Below are positions 12,101-24,100 of a stretch of 64,000 nt of DNA, piece by piece. Each line of letters begins with the position of its first letter. Positions within the stretch are counted from its first letter, which is position 1. A program made the translations under genes and the position numbers. The notes beneath the pieces were generated by a model. It had not been told where the DNA came from. It did not search any database and was given only the letters and a program-made list of their open reading frames with translations. The DNA comes from Marisa cornuarietis (Eukaryota; Mollusca; Gastropoda; Architaenioglossa; Ampullariidae), in assembly GCA_004794655.1 (NCBI GenBank), contig SMMW01000080.1, positions 589,501 to 653,500 on the forward strand. Reading direction: 5' to 3'.

Positions 12101-15100
12101 AGAGAACGAAGAGCAGATCATTCAAGCCTGGCGACAAAGTCCTGATACTACTCCCCTCAGACCACAACAAGCTGTTGATGCATTGGAAGGGCCCGTTTGA
12201 GGTAGAAGAGATCAAGGGGCTGAGCGACTATGTCGTGCGTGTGAAGGGGAAGGCCAAGGTGTTCCATGCCAATCTCCTCAAGCGCTACGTGGAGAGGGAC
12301 CCCGCCGACGCAGTTGAAACCACTACGGAGGAAACGGTCGAGCCCATTGCCGATGGGCCAGTAGCATCGTGTCACGTGGCCGAGAGGATGAACGAGGCAG
12401 GCGTCGAAGGCGATAGTGAGGATCTCTTAGAGCTGGGAGATATACGTCATGGCGAGTCGGCCGATGACGTCGTCTACGGACCAAATCTGTCCGACAAACA
12501 ACGGGCCGATCTACAAGACCTTGTAAGGCGATATGCTCGTATCTTTACGGATACACCGGGGAGGACCAGCCTTGTCCGACACGAGATAAATCTAACATCC
12601 AACGTTCCAGTAAGGTCGAAGCCTTACCCGATCCCATACGCCACCAGGGAGTCTTTAAGGCGCGACATCGATGAAATGCTGCGGCTAGGAGTCATCCGGG
12701 AGTCAAAATCACCCTACGCGTCGCCCGTCGTCGTAGTAAAAAAGAAAGATGGGAGCAACAGGGTGTGCGTGGATTTCAGAAAGTTAAATAAGCTCACCTA
12801 CTTAGATCCAGAGCCCATGCCAACGCCAGCGGATCTGTTCCGACAGCTGAGCGGCGATAAATTCTTCTCGAAGATCGATCTGAGCAAAGGCTACTGGCGG
12901 CAGGTCACCATACCTGACGAGGATGTCCACAAAACGGCATTCATTACGCCGGACGGAGTGTACGAGTTCCTGAGAATGCCGTTCGGAATGAAGAACTCGG
13001 GGGCCACGCTGAGGAGAGGCTTGAAGAAGATACTGAGCGACCTACAGGGCATCGTGCACTACTCTGATGACATTCTAATACACACACAGACGTGGGAGGA
13101 GCACATCCGAGTGGTGCAAGTATTATTCAGCCGCCTTGCCGAGAACAATTTGACCGCCAGACCCAGTAAATGCATATTTGGCGCCGATGACGTCGATTTC
13201 ATCGGGCATCGTCTCCAGGGTGGAGTGAAGGGAGTGTACGAGGACAATGTCAAGAAGATCAGAGAGGCGCCGCGGCCGCAAAATAAGAAGCAGTTACGCT
13301 CTTTCCTCGGCCTAGCGTCCTTCTACCGTGAGTATATGCCTCACTTCGCGGCGGTAACGGCCCCTCTTACAGACCTTTTGAAGAAGGGGCAGCCAAACGC
13401 ACTAGAGTGGAGCGAGGCGCAGGAACGGGCCTTCGTCTCCGTCAAAACGTTCCTGACCAGTGATCCCGTGTTGCGGCTGCCAGACCCATCCAAGATGTAC
13501 ACCCTGAGCACCGACGCGTCAGATACAGGGATTGGGGCGGTGTTGATGCAAGAACACGAAGGGAAGCTATTCCCCGTCAGCTACGCGAGCAGGAAGCTGA
13601 ATGTGGCTGAAAGTAAGTATTCCACCATCGAGAAGGAGTGCCTGGCCATCGTGTGGGCCGTAAAGAAGTTCCAGCTGTATTTGGAGGGGGTAAAATTCAA
13701 ATTGCAGACGGACCATAATCCTCTCACCTACCTGGATACTGCCCGATTCGCAAATAATAGGGTGATGAGGTGGGCACTGTATTTGCAAAACTTTGACATG
13801 CAAATAGACTCTGTGAAGGGAGCTGACAATGTTGGTGCTGACTTGTTAAGCCGAATCAGTGGGTAAAGTTCTAGGGTCAGCAGTGCATCAATGTAGAGGC
13901 AAGCGTATGTACATAGATAACGTAGATAAACTAGTTCATGCCAGTAATGTGTGTAAGGAACTGAATCTGTCGTGGTAAAGAAGGGCCGTGTTGAATAAGA
14001 CTTCTAGCTAGCAGAAATTGGTGTTAATCGATCTTGTGTTCAAAGACATTTTAAGTAAGCGTTGAATAATGTCATTAATGTTGCTAGTGGTAGTGGAATT
14101 GTAGATGTAACTGAATGTATGAGTAGTGGAAATGTAACGATGTTGACAAACAGTGAGTAATGGGATAATGTGATGTATGTGTGGCCGTAGAAACGTAGCT
14201 GATGCTGTTTTATAATTGAGTTGGGAGAGATGTACATTTAATTCGTATGTTTTGTTTGAAGAAAGTCCTGCGGAATTTCTTCTTGAAGTAGGGGGATATG
14301 TTACGAATTAAATAGCGTAGCGGTGTGCGCGAGGTGTAAACCGGCGCCGCCATTGCTTTGTTGTGGTATTTGACCCCGGCTGACCTGTCCAGCAGCGGCC
14401 AGCGCGGCGAGGACAAAGCATATCTAGACTGTTCTAGTGTGTGCCTGAGCGAGTGAGACTAATGCAAGACTTAGTACCTGGATTGTTCGGTGTGGGAGAG
14501 CGCATGCGTGACGGGTAGGTGCAGGATAATTCTAGAGAACTGTGTACATGTATATATAAGCGGTGTGAGTGAGTGTCAAAAAGAAGAGAAGAAGACGAGG
14601 TTGCAGCAGACAGAAAGGTTGAAGCGAGCGACAGCAGTAGAGAGACTGTGTTGCCGTTAGAGTGTTGGTTGTCGTGGTCAGGCGAGCGTGACGTGTGTAG
14701 CTAGCGTACGTGTCGCTGAGAGGTCAGAGGTTGTGGAGAGCTGTTGTAACTGTGTTAGTAGGACTGTGTGTCACCGGTTGCCAGCGTGTAATGCCAGAGA
14801 GGAGACATTTGCTGTAAATAAAGTGTTTTGCTAAGCGGCTTGGCTGTGAGGGCTGTTTCTTGAGAGAGATTGGCACCGCGGATCGTGGACCCATAACGAG
14901 CCATTGACGACGGCATAGGCATCTGGGTCCTATGTTACGCCGTTAATTCAAATACGGAGACAACACCACCATTTCCATCCGTAACACTCTGACGTGGGCA
15001 GATCGAGTGGGGAGGACAACAGACAGTCGGACAACACTTTGAGGGAAAGTCAGCGGTGTGCCGCAACTGTCGTTTAGAGTACTGGAATCCACCTAACCAC

Positions 15101-18100
15101 CAGCATGGACTCACAAATACATGAACAGCTGTAACAACAGAGCTAAATTGATGTGCATTTGAGAGAGTATGGTAGTAATATCGAGAGGTAACAGCACTGA
15201 AACAGTGGAAGTACCTTTTAGCACTGATAATACTGGGACCCCCTAGTCCTTTTGATTGTATTTTTTATGTTTGTGTTAAAATCTTTTATTATTGTTATAC
15301 ATTAAATTACATATTGTTGAGTCTTATGTTTGGGAACAGCAGGGGTGGGGGCTCATGAGCCACGTAGTGAAACTGAGAGATTGACATGTGATTATTGTAT
15401 GTATGGTTCCCCTGCAAGTTTATGTTGGCATGGGCAGCTAGAGTTAACCTACCTATTGCCCACATGCCTGGTTCTCTCAGGCCCAGTATTCACGTTTTGG
15501 CTTAAAAACCAGGAATACTGCAACACATTAAAAATATATTATTTTCATTTTTTAAAGACATTTAATAAGAAGAAAATGTATGCATGTACTTTCATCTGCA
15601 TAAGTAGTCTGAGTTCTATCCTGCAGGAAGGAACTAGTTTCACATTTTAGTCATCTTGGGTTTTGCAGGTTGGAACATCATCAAGTGGCAAGTCCAGCCT
15701 GGTGCGACTACTGGCAGATCTGACCGGCCACCAACTGCTTGTGCTGCCAATGAGCAGTGCCATGGACACAACTGAACTTCTTGGTGGCTTTGAGCAGGTC
15801 ACTTATTCATGATTTCTTTCAATACTTGTGTTTCTTTGTTTTAAATATTGTTGCTTTCTTTTTTTTTAATTTGGCACTTATAGCACATAGTTTTCATTTG
15901 GTGTATGTGTAGAGATGTGGGGAGGGTGGTGAAAAGATGTTAATCTGAATAAATTGTGTTATGTGCAGAAGAATTTTCCATGTTTATCTAGGTAGCGATC
16001 ACAAATTCAGGCATTCATTTTGTCTAGTCTGAAGCCTTCCTGTTGATTTTGTTAATAACGTACACCACTAAGGCATATTTTTATTTATTTATCTTGTCCA
16101 GAGCGGTATAGCAGTTTATTGTTACATGATTATGAGTCACTAATTTTGTTCTTGTTTTGTTTTTTTTTCTTGCTATTTTATTTTTCTTTCCCTATTCTTG
16201 TGTGTGAAAGTGTGCTATACACAATAATAGCCTTGAAGTTTAGATCACATATTGCAATAACTCTTTGTGATAGGTTTATGAGATACTCAGATTTATTGAA
16301 ATTTTCTGTTTTAATAGTTATGAATTTCACACATTGTTAGGCTAGACATTGTTAAGCTAGACATGTATTTCACACATTCTTAGGCTAGACATGCATGTCA
16401 CAGATTCTTAGGCTAGACATATCTTGACAATGTAAAACTTGCTGTTTATCATTGTCATGGAAAATATTAAAGTCTCTTGTTGGTTCTGTCTTATTTTACA
16501 ACCCATTGTGTTTTCTGCATTCCTATGCTTATTAAAGTAGTTTTTAAGGGGTATGACAAACCTGTATTCTGCATTTCCAGGTTGGATTTGTACAAGTATA
16601 TTTTATATAACAAAGTTATCTCTTTGTGCTCATGTATTGTTTTCACATGATCAGCGTTTGAATGCTGGTTTGCTCAGGGCATGAGTGGCAGGTTGTGTGG
16701 GTTTCGTTATCAGCAGCAGGCCAAGAGGAAGTGCTCTGTTTTCCTATGTTGTGCAGCGGTCCAGGTGATCCATGGTTTGATCCGGAGAAGTTTTCATTAG
16801 CAAAACCCATCTCGTACATCTTATATTTTTGATTAATCCGTTGTCTGGCTTCTTCATGAGCAAACGGCGAGGATGAAAAAGAGGAGGACTCCTTGAGAGG
16901 AATGGCATTTGTGTAGGCAGCCTTTGCTAGCTTGTGACTGCTGTTGATGTCCGAGCAGATGATGGCACAGAAGATAGGGGTGGTGATAGGGTGGGACCAT
17001 GCGAAGATCATGCAGGCACGGTACACCTGTGGGGGCTGGTGGTAGTGGACATCAATTATTGTCAGCAAGAAGAGAGGGTACCAGAAGACAAGGAATGACA
17101 CTGCCATCAGCAGCATCAGCATCACCCGTCGCAGGCACAGCTGCATCTGTTGCACAGCAGTTTGGTCCCTCCCCTCTGCAAACTCATAGTGGAGCTGTGG
17201 ACAGAAAAGACTCTGCTGTTTGCTGTTGTGTGATAACATGCCTACCTGCTGTCATGTGATAATTTGCTTAGTTGCTGTCATATGATAATGTGCCTACCTG
17301 CTGTCATGTGATAGGAACTCTCTCACCTTTCATACCTACCACCTACCCACCATTGAATCATTTAAACCTGCACTAAAAACCATCTCATCCACATAATGCT
17401 AGTCCATCTTCTAACCCTTTTTTTTCACTTTTTTTTTGTCTGTTGACTAGTCTGTCTGCTTGTTTTTCATTGCATTTTCATGGAACTTGCTATTATAAAT
17501 CATGTGTTTATTATTAACCTGCTTTCATGTGATACATGCTAATCTGCTTTAATGTGATACTTGTTAACCTCCTTTCATGTGATACGTGCTAACCTGGTGT
17601 GGTTTCAGATCTTTTCCATTTGATGTTTTCAGTTTGCTTATATGCATGTTTGCAAAGATCATGTCAGTTTTTATCTTTATGGCTGTCTTTGGAGTTGTTT
17701 TGTGTTGTTGAAGAGCCAAATTGTTTGTATCTCAGTATGGTGAAATGATGTCACTAAAAAAATGAATAAGGAAAATTCTTGGATATGATAGACGAAGAGA
17801 GCATTTACAAGGAAGGAAAAGAAAGCATTTCTGATTGTTACAATTACCTCTTCATTGTTGGCTTCTCGGTCTTGGTGACTTCCATGCGGGATTTCTGATG
17901 ATGCCACTTGACAATCAGTGTGTAACTCGTGTGAGATGGAAGTGTGAAGCATCGTCCACTGTTCACTGTGCATATGTGTTCGCAGTCTGCAGTAAAGCTT
18001 GGCAAAGGAAATGATTGCCGTAGCCAGGGCAACAGTGACCAGGAGGGTCCAGAGGATGTGGATGACATAGTTCTTAGGTGTGCCATAGTTAAAAACACAG

Positions 18101-21100
18101 TTGCCAATGTTGTAACTGAACTCTGCAGAACTTGGCAGAAAAGCTACACCTAAGTGCAGGAGTATGGTGGTGAACCAGATCATGAAGATTCCAAAGGAAA
18201 TGCAGCAGAAAGAATAACTAGCTTCTGAATGATGGGTCTGCTGACCATTATTTTCTGCATTGCTTTCAGACGTGTCTTCATGATGGCCACTTTGCTGGAA
18301 TTCTTCATTAATGTGAATGGCGAGGAGGTTGTATGCAGTCAGGGTCATTAGGAATATGTAGGAAGCACCCAGCACATTACAGTATGGAATGTCAATGCCC
18401 AGGAGCAAAGCAGCTGCAAAGGGGACACAGAAAAGGGACTTAATTGTGTCTAGGAGGCAGTGGTGAGATAGAAAGGCGCAAGAAGTGGTGCGAACACGCA
18501 AGCATGTGGCAGTGATGACAAGGAGAAAGAGGTTGCCCATCCCACCAAGAACAGCAACAGTCAGGAGAACAGCTCCTTCTACGTGTGCAGTGGCATCGCG
18601 ATAGATGCTGGCATTGCGTGGCGTAGACAGTTCCAATTTGTCCAGCAGAGGATAACCAATTCTCATTTTGTTTAGATGTTGTAGCACTGGCAAGTTTCAG
18701 ATTTTGTTTCAACAAAATGTAAGGATTCTACACTGCAGGATGTGGTGGGTAGATCACAGGTTGTAGTTGGGAGGTGATGGGTTGATGTCTGGCTGAAGGT
18801 TTTTGATGGGTTGTAGGGAGAGATAGGTCATCATGAGGCTGTATGGGACAGGAGTTCGGCTGGATAACTGCTGACACTGTGTTGTTCATATTTTGTTGTC
18901 ATGGATAAAAACCGGTCATGCCGTAGACTTCTGATTTTCTTACCTGTGAACAGATTGAGGATAAAGTAAATTAATAATGAGGGGGAAGACTCTAGATAAA
19001 GTAGTTACACAGTTGATAAACCATTGTAGTTCTTTTCGAGAAAATAGTCTGCATTTCATCATGGGGAGGAAAAAAAATCAGTTTGTGAATAACTGTGGCT
19101 GAGGGCCATCGGTTAAAAACCACCAAGCTGTATGCTTCTTTTATGTGTTGAATACTCCAAAGTATCTGATTGTAAGCAAGAACTTTCCATGCCAGATACA
19201 CATTTATAATTTGTGAGGATGCAAGGAAATATATATATATATATATAATTTGTTTTAAGGCTTCTGGGTTTTTCACATCCTTATGCTGTTTCAGGCTGAT
19301 ATTGGGCGCCATCTGTTGGAGATCTCTGAAGAAGTTGAGGCAGAAGTGCGAACTTACCAGCGACAGTGTCTCATAGATGCAGATACAAGCAAATCTGGTT
19401 TGGTCTTGAGCCTTGACAGTCACCTGCAGAAACTGAAGAGCACAAACATTACAGGTGTGAATTTTTTCTCTCTTACCATACTGCTAGTACAAAACCCCCA
19501 AACCCCCAAAAACTGCAGGTAGAGTGCAGGAAGAAGACATGGCAACAAGGGTCAAATCTCATGTAATCCTTCGTAATCGGACCTTGTATGGAATATAGGT
19601 ACCTAATATTGTTAATTTAATAGTATTGTTTGTAAATAGCTGTGATATTGCACAGAATTATATATGACTCCAAGGAAAAAGGTGGTCGTTTTATGGAAAC
19701 TTCATGAGCCTGTTTGTTGCCTCAGTAGTTACATCTCAACTGGCTTTGTTAATATTGTTATATGCTTTAGTATTTAAAAAGATATGGAGACTGAATTTTA
19801 TATTTTTTTTATTTTTGGCAGATGTATGCTCTAGACCTGGGGAGGAGGTTGAGCGACTCAAGTCTCAGGTTCACCAGCTTCAGAGACTGATTCAGATTCT
19901 CCAGACACAGCAGGCGCCATCTGGTATGTGTTTGGAGAAAGGGGGTGTGTAGGGTGGGGTGTTATGGTAGGCTTGTGTGGATGAGAAGAGAGAACAAACA
20001 TTTGGGTCTGTTTGTGTATTTGTTTATTGTGAACTGTGCCAAACCTACAAAGAGTTTATCATGCTTAAACCTGGCTATCTTTATCATTTTTTTGGGTAGC
20101 TATTGTCGTCTGGTAATGCTTATCATGGTTTTGAAACATCTGCACATAACTTATATTTATGTACTGTTTTGTTGCTGATTCATTTCATGTTTTTGTTTTT
20201 TTGGCACGTTAGTAACAAGCTGATGATACCTATTCATTTTTTTTTTTAACAGAACGTTTGACAGAAATGGCAGCGGTTTTGGAGAGCCAGCTGATTTCTC
20301 TAAAATGTGCCAACCAAGGAGTTGGCAGAGTAGGAGGTGGGACATTTGAGTGGGTGGACAGCGTGCTGGTGAAAGCTCTACGGTCTGGGGCATGGCTGCT
20401 GATTGACAACGTCAATTTCTGCAGGTCAGCTGTGGTTGTGTTTGTAATTGATTCTCACCCTGTAGCAGACAGAATCCATTGATGTTGTACCTAGTTTCCT
20501 ATTCTCAGTGGCTTTTAGCAATTTTTTTATTTTCTTAATTTTGTTTTATTCCTTTCCTTATTTTCTTTTTTTTTCAGCCCCTCCGTACTTGATCGACTGA
20601 ATGCTCTTTTGGAGCCGGGGGGTATTCTGACTATAAATGAGAGAGGTGCCACAGATGGCAGTATATCCACCATTAAGCCTCACCCTCAGTTCAGGTGAGT
20701 GGGCTTGAATTCATATTGTGTTTGTGTATGTATGTGCGTGTGTGTGTGTTTGAGTAAGCAAGGTCTTTTTATGGGTTTTTGAGTCAGATAATAATGTACA
20801 TAGTGGGGTTGGGTAACGGCGCTTGCATTAAAAAGAAATGGACTAAAGATGGACTTCATACATCCACGGAACAATATTTTGTGGCAGTAAACCTGAACAA
20901 AAGATTTGCTGCCCAAAGAACAAATTTTTTTATGTGATAGTGGCAACAAAAGATGTACAGTGAGCTCCGTGTAGAAAGTGTTTCAGTATTTCATTGTGCA
21001 GTCAACTATCATTGCTAGTGCTTCGGGGATTTTGTATTTAGTGTGAAGGTCTTCCACTTATTCCCAGGTTTCATGGTTATCAGATATCTCGAAATGAAGA

Positions 21101-24100
21101 TGCATAACCTGTTCTGACTTAAGAGGAAAACTATTTCTGATGAAGATTCATTCAGAACAGCAATTAAAATTGTTCTATATCGCTTGTCCAAAGTAGGAAG
21201 AAAATTTAATAAAACTACCATATCTTGCTCTGGCACATGCCACTTTTATCACGTATATGTACCGGGAGCTACCAGTATTCTGCCAGTGTCCTGCTTCAAC
21301 AAAATGGTATAACTTCTGCAATGCACTCAATGAGGGATGCCCATAATATGGTTACCATTAACCGAAGCTAGAACAGAGAGAAGGGAACTATGTTATAAAG
21401 CAAAATTATGGAAAAAAAAAACATTTTTTGAGCAAACATCTTCACAGATTCAAAATTTTGTTGGGTTGTCCTTCCAGGTTGTTTTTAACCATGGATCCCA
21501 AGCATGGAGAAATTTCTCGAGCCATGAGAAATAGAGGAGTGGAAATCTACATCCCTGGAGAGGTAAGGTTTTATTTGCTTTTCAGTTTGTTTGTTTGGGT
21601 TTTTTTAATGTTCATTTTTAGCGCAGTTTTTAAAGCTCATAAAGTGATAAAGAACTGTCAGCTCCTTTGCTTTCCAGTTGCTTTGTTTACATTTCTTAAG
21701 TATAACTAGATTTAAAATGTTTTACTTTTCTAGGACTACAAGTTTTTACAATGGTTACTTCTTATTAGATAATTTCTTCATCTAGTTTCTATGTGAGAAA
21801 TGTGGCATGTTGGCAAAAGTTTTGGCTGACGGAGGTCACAGATGATTAGATGGCAGTTTGTGACATCACAGTGTATTAAAGTATTCTTTTATACAGTCGG
21901 ACCTCGCTAAGTCGAACTCAAAGGGACCCGAAAAAAAAATCGACTTATGGAGGTTTCGAGTTAGGGAAAATGGCGTAATAGGCGCAGGTTAATCATAGAC
22001 AATGTTTTTCCTGCTTAATTACTGTATTATAACCGCTTATTATACAGTATTATCGTTTTATATGGATGCGTGTACTGTATTACAGTACTGTACTATCGAA
22101 CAGTACAATCAATCAGCTTACCTTTAGAGAAAAAAGTCTGTTAACTTCGTTTGGCGTCGATGTGCGGACGCATCTCGCTCCAAAATCTCCTCAATCTCGT
22201 CAATGGAACCGAACACATTTTCCTCGAGATTCGGCGTAGATTCCAAGATTCTGCACAGTGTTTCAATAGCCTGCCTCGCTTCTTTTCGACTGGGGGCAGG
22301 ATGTGTATCACCATCTTTGTCGTCCCGATAAGAGACTGACAAAGTGTAGAAAACGTATTTTTCACAGTAAGTTTGCGTGTGAACCACCAACGGTCCACTG
22401 GTCAAGTTACCACCACCACCGCCTGAAAGGATGGTCAAGGCTTGTGGCCATAAATCTTGACCAGTGATGCGCGGCCAGCCGACTTGAAGTGGCCGTGGGA
22501 AAAAGTCTAGTGTCGGCCAGTTCCCCTGAATCGGTCAACTTCAAAGGGGGGGACTGGTGTGAGAGTCAGTTAGTTGTCCACTGCGTAACAGAGCACACAA
22601 CGAACCTTTTACACAAAGATGAAAGGAAAATGGGATAAAAGTGTCTTTCTTGAGACAGTTTGGAACATAGTTTGGAACAGTTTGAGACATAGTTGCGTCT
22701 GGTTGGTGATGACTCAAAATTCGACTTACGGAGGTTGGAAGCCAAAAAATCTTTGAGTTAAGGAGATCCAAAATACATTGTTCTTAAGGGAATTTGGCTG
22801 GGACTTAACAATTAATTCGAGATAGGGAGGTTTTCGACTTAGGGAAGTTCGACTTAGCAAGGTCCGACTGTATGTACCTGGACATGCATTTATCATCTAG
22901 ATTTTTCTTTATAACAGGAAGATGGCTCCCCCTACAGCCACCATGATACCTTGAGCATGCTGCAAGGGAGAGGCCTTGGCAGCCAGATGGCCTGTGATTG
23001 GCTGATGCAGCTGCATACCATGCTCAGAGAGAGGCTGCCTAGTAATGAGAGGCCAGGTATGTGTAGCCTTCTTCACTCAGCAGTGACAACAAAACAGCAA
23101 CTAGAGAAAGGAGTCAGCATATACAAAGCTCTGCAACGCGCTGCAGAGACAGTCTACAGCAGCAGAATGACTAGTTTAACAACCAGAGAGGTAAGCCTTG
23201 ATTCACTTCATTATGAAATTTAGCCACCATTATCATTATAAATTTTCTGCAAGGGGCACACAATATTATATGACACATAATATTTTGCCCGATTAGAGTT
23301 ATTAGCACTTCTCTGTGTTAGTGATATTTGACCTCAGTCATTTTACAGCAATAATTTGGGAACTCACAGAAGGGTTTTAAATGATTGAAACATCCCTAAC
23401 ACCAGACCAGCAGACAGTTTTAAACGATAAAGAGCTTTGTTGATAAGAGATAATATTCTATTATACACATCAGAATTTGAAATATTGAAAAGTTTGGCAG
23501 CATGCAGTATTCTGCGTCCATAAGAAACCCACAGCAAACTGTCAGAAATGAAGAGACATTGCCAGAAGTAGCAGTTTTGTGCTTCTGGCAGTATTATGAG
23601 CATACCTTCCTCTTAGTCTGCTTACTTCAAATATTATAGAGGATCTGAGAGTGATAAAGTTTCAAAATTTTTGTTTCAGATGGTGCGAGCTATCCTGATA
23701 GAGCAAGAAGAGCTGCTGAATCGGCTGGAAAAGGATTCAGGCAAAGCAGCGACAGAGCTGCAAGTGGAACAGTCATTGATTGTACCTACAGTACATCGGT
23801 ATCAGGAGAACAGCATGTTAACCACAGTACAGGAAGCAGCCAGGGTTCTTTGTGTGCTGGCATCAAGTCCAGAACTCTTTGGGTAAGTATTGTAGTATAT
23901 AGTCAGATGTGCCTGCAAAAAAAGTTCGTAAAATGAAAGCCAGAAAAATTTGTCCAGGTTTTCCATTATAGTGGTGGTCATTTGCATGAATATTAAGGTT
24001 TGTTGTAGGAGTTTGAGATGTGAAGCTGAATTTCAAGTCATCTGAAATAGCCTGACATTGTTTTTTGTGCAGGTTTGAGATGTCTGGGGAAAGTAGTACA

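Larger units (their letters stand above)
8640..14986 (+). mobile_element. Ty3/gypsy-type LTR retrotransposon, Gmr1-like domain order
   Basis: A 6,347-bp element in the same orientation as MDN1. Layout: 688-bp LTR, primer site, gag with zinc knuckle, protease, integrase, reverse transcriptase, RNase H, about 430 bp non-coding with a purine tract, and a second 688-bp LTR. The LTRs begin TGTTACG and end CGTAACA. The integrase lies before the reverse transcriptase; ordinary Ty3/gypsy elements have it after RNase H. The integrase GPY/F segment and the RT sequence are gypsy-like, so this is the order known from Gmr1-type elements, not a copia element. A one-base shift separates the only early ATG from the long ORF. 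Confidence 0.95.
7437..15668 (+). other. MDN1 intron 6, carrying the LTR retrotransposon
   Basis: 8.2 kb, of which 6.35 kb is the retrotransposon. Without it the intron would be about 1.9 kb. The flanks 7870-8639 and 14992-15260 are more GC-rich than the surroundings and may be an older repeat. Confidence 0.9.
15798..19294 (+). other. MDN1 intron 7, hosting an antisense receptor gene
   Basis: 3.5 kb. Holds the two-exon receptor on the minus strand, a short tandem repeat at 16324-16420 and a (TA)n run near 19230-19246. Confidence 0.88.

Noticed and set aside
8640..14986. A Ty1/copia element, because integrase precedes RT
   Set aside because: The RT motifs, the GPY/F-type segment after integrase and the 5-bp duplication are gypsy-like; order alone does not make it copia.
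7866..15391. An outer LTR or Penelope element bounded by TTATTG repeats
   Set aside because: The flanking six-base match is easily chance, and the ends lack inverted or terminal repeats.
18667..18693. Receptor start at 18693
   Set aside because: That codon is TTG and an in-frame TGA lies just before it; the first ATG is at 18666.
23050..23065. Internal donor (CCAG|GTATGT) splitting exon 13
   Set aside because: The frame stays open and the following residues continue a plausible midasin helix up to a clear donor at 23190.
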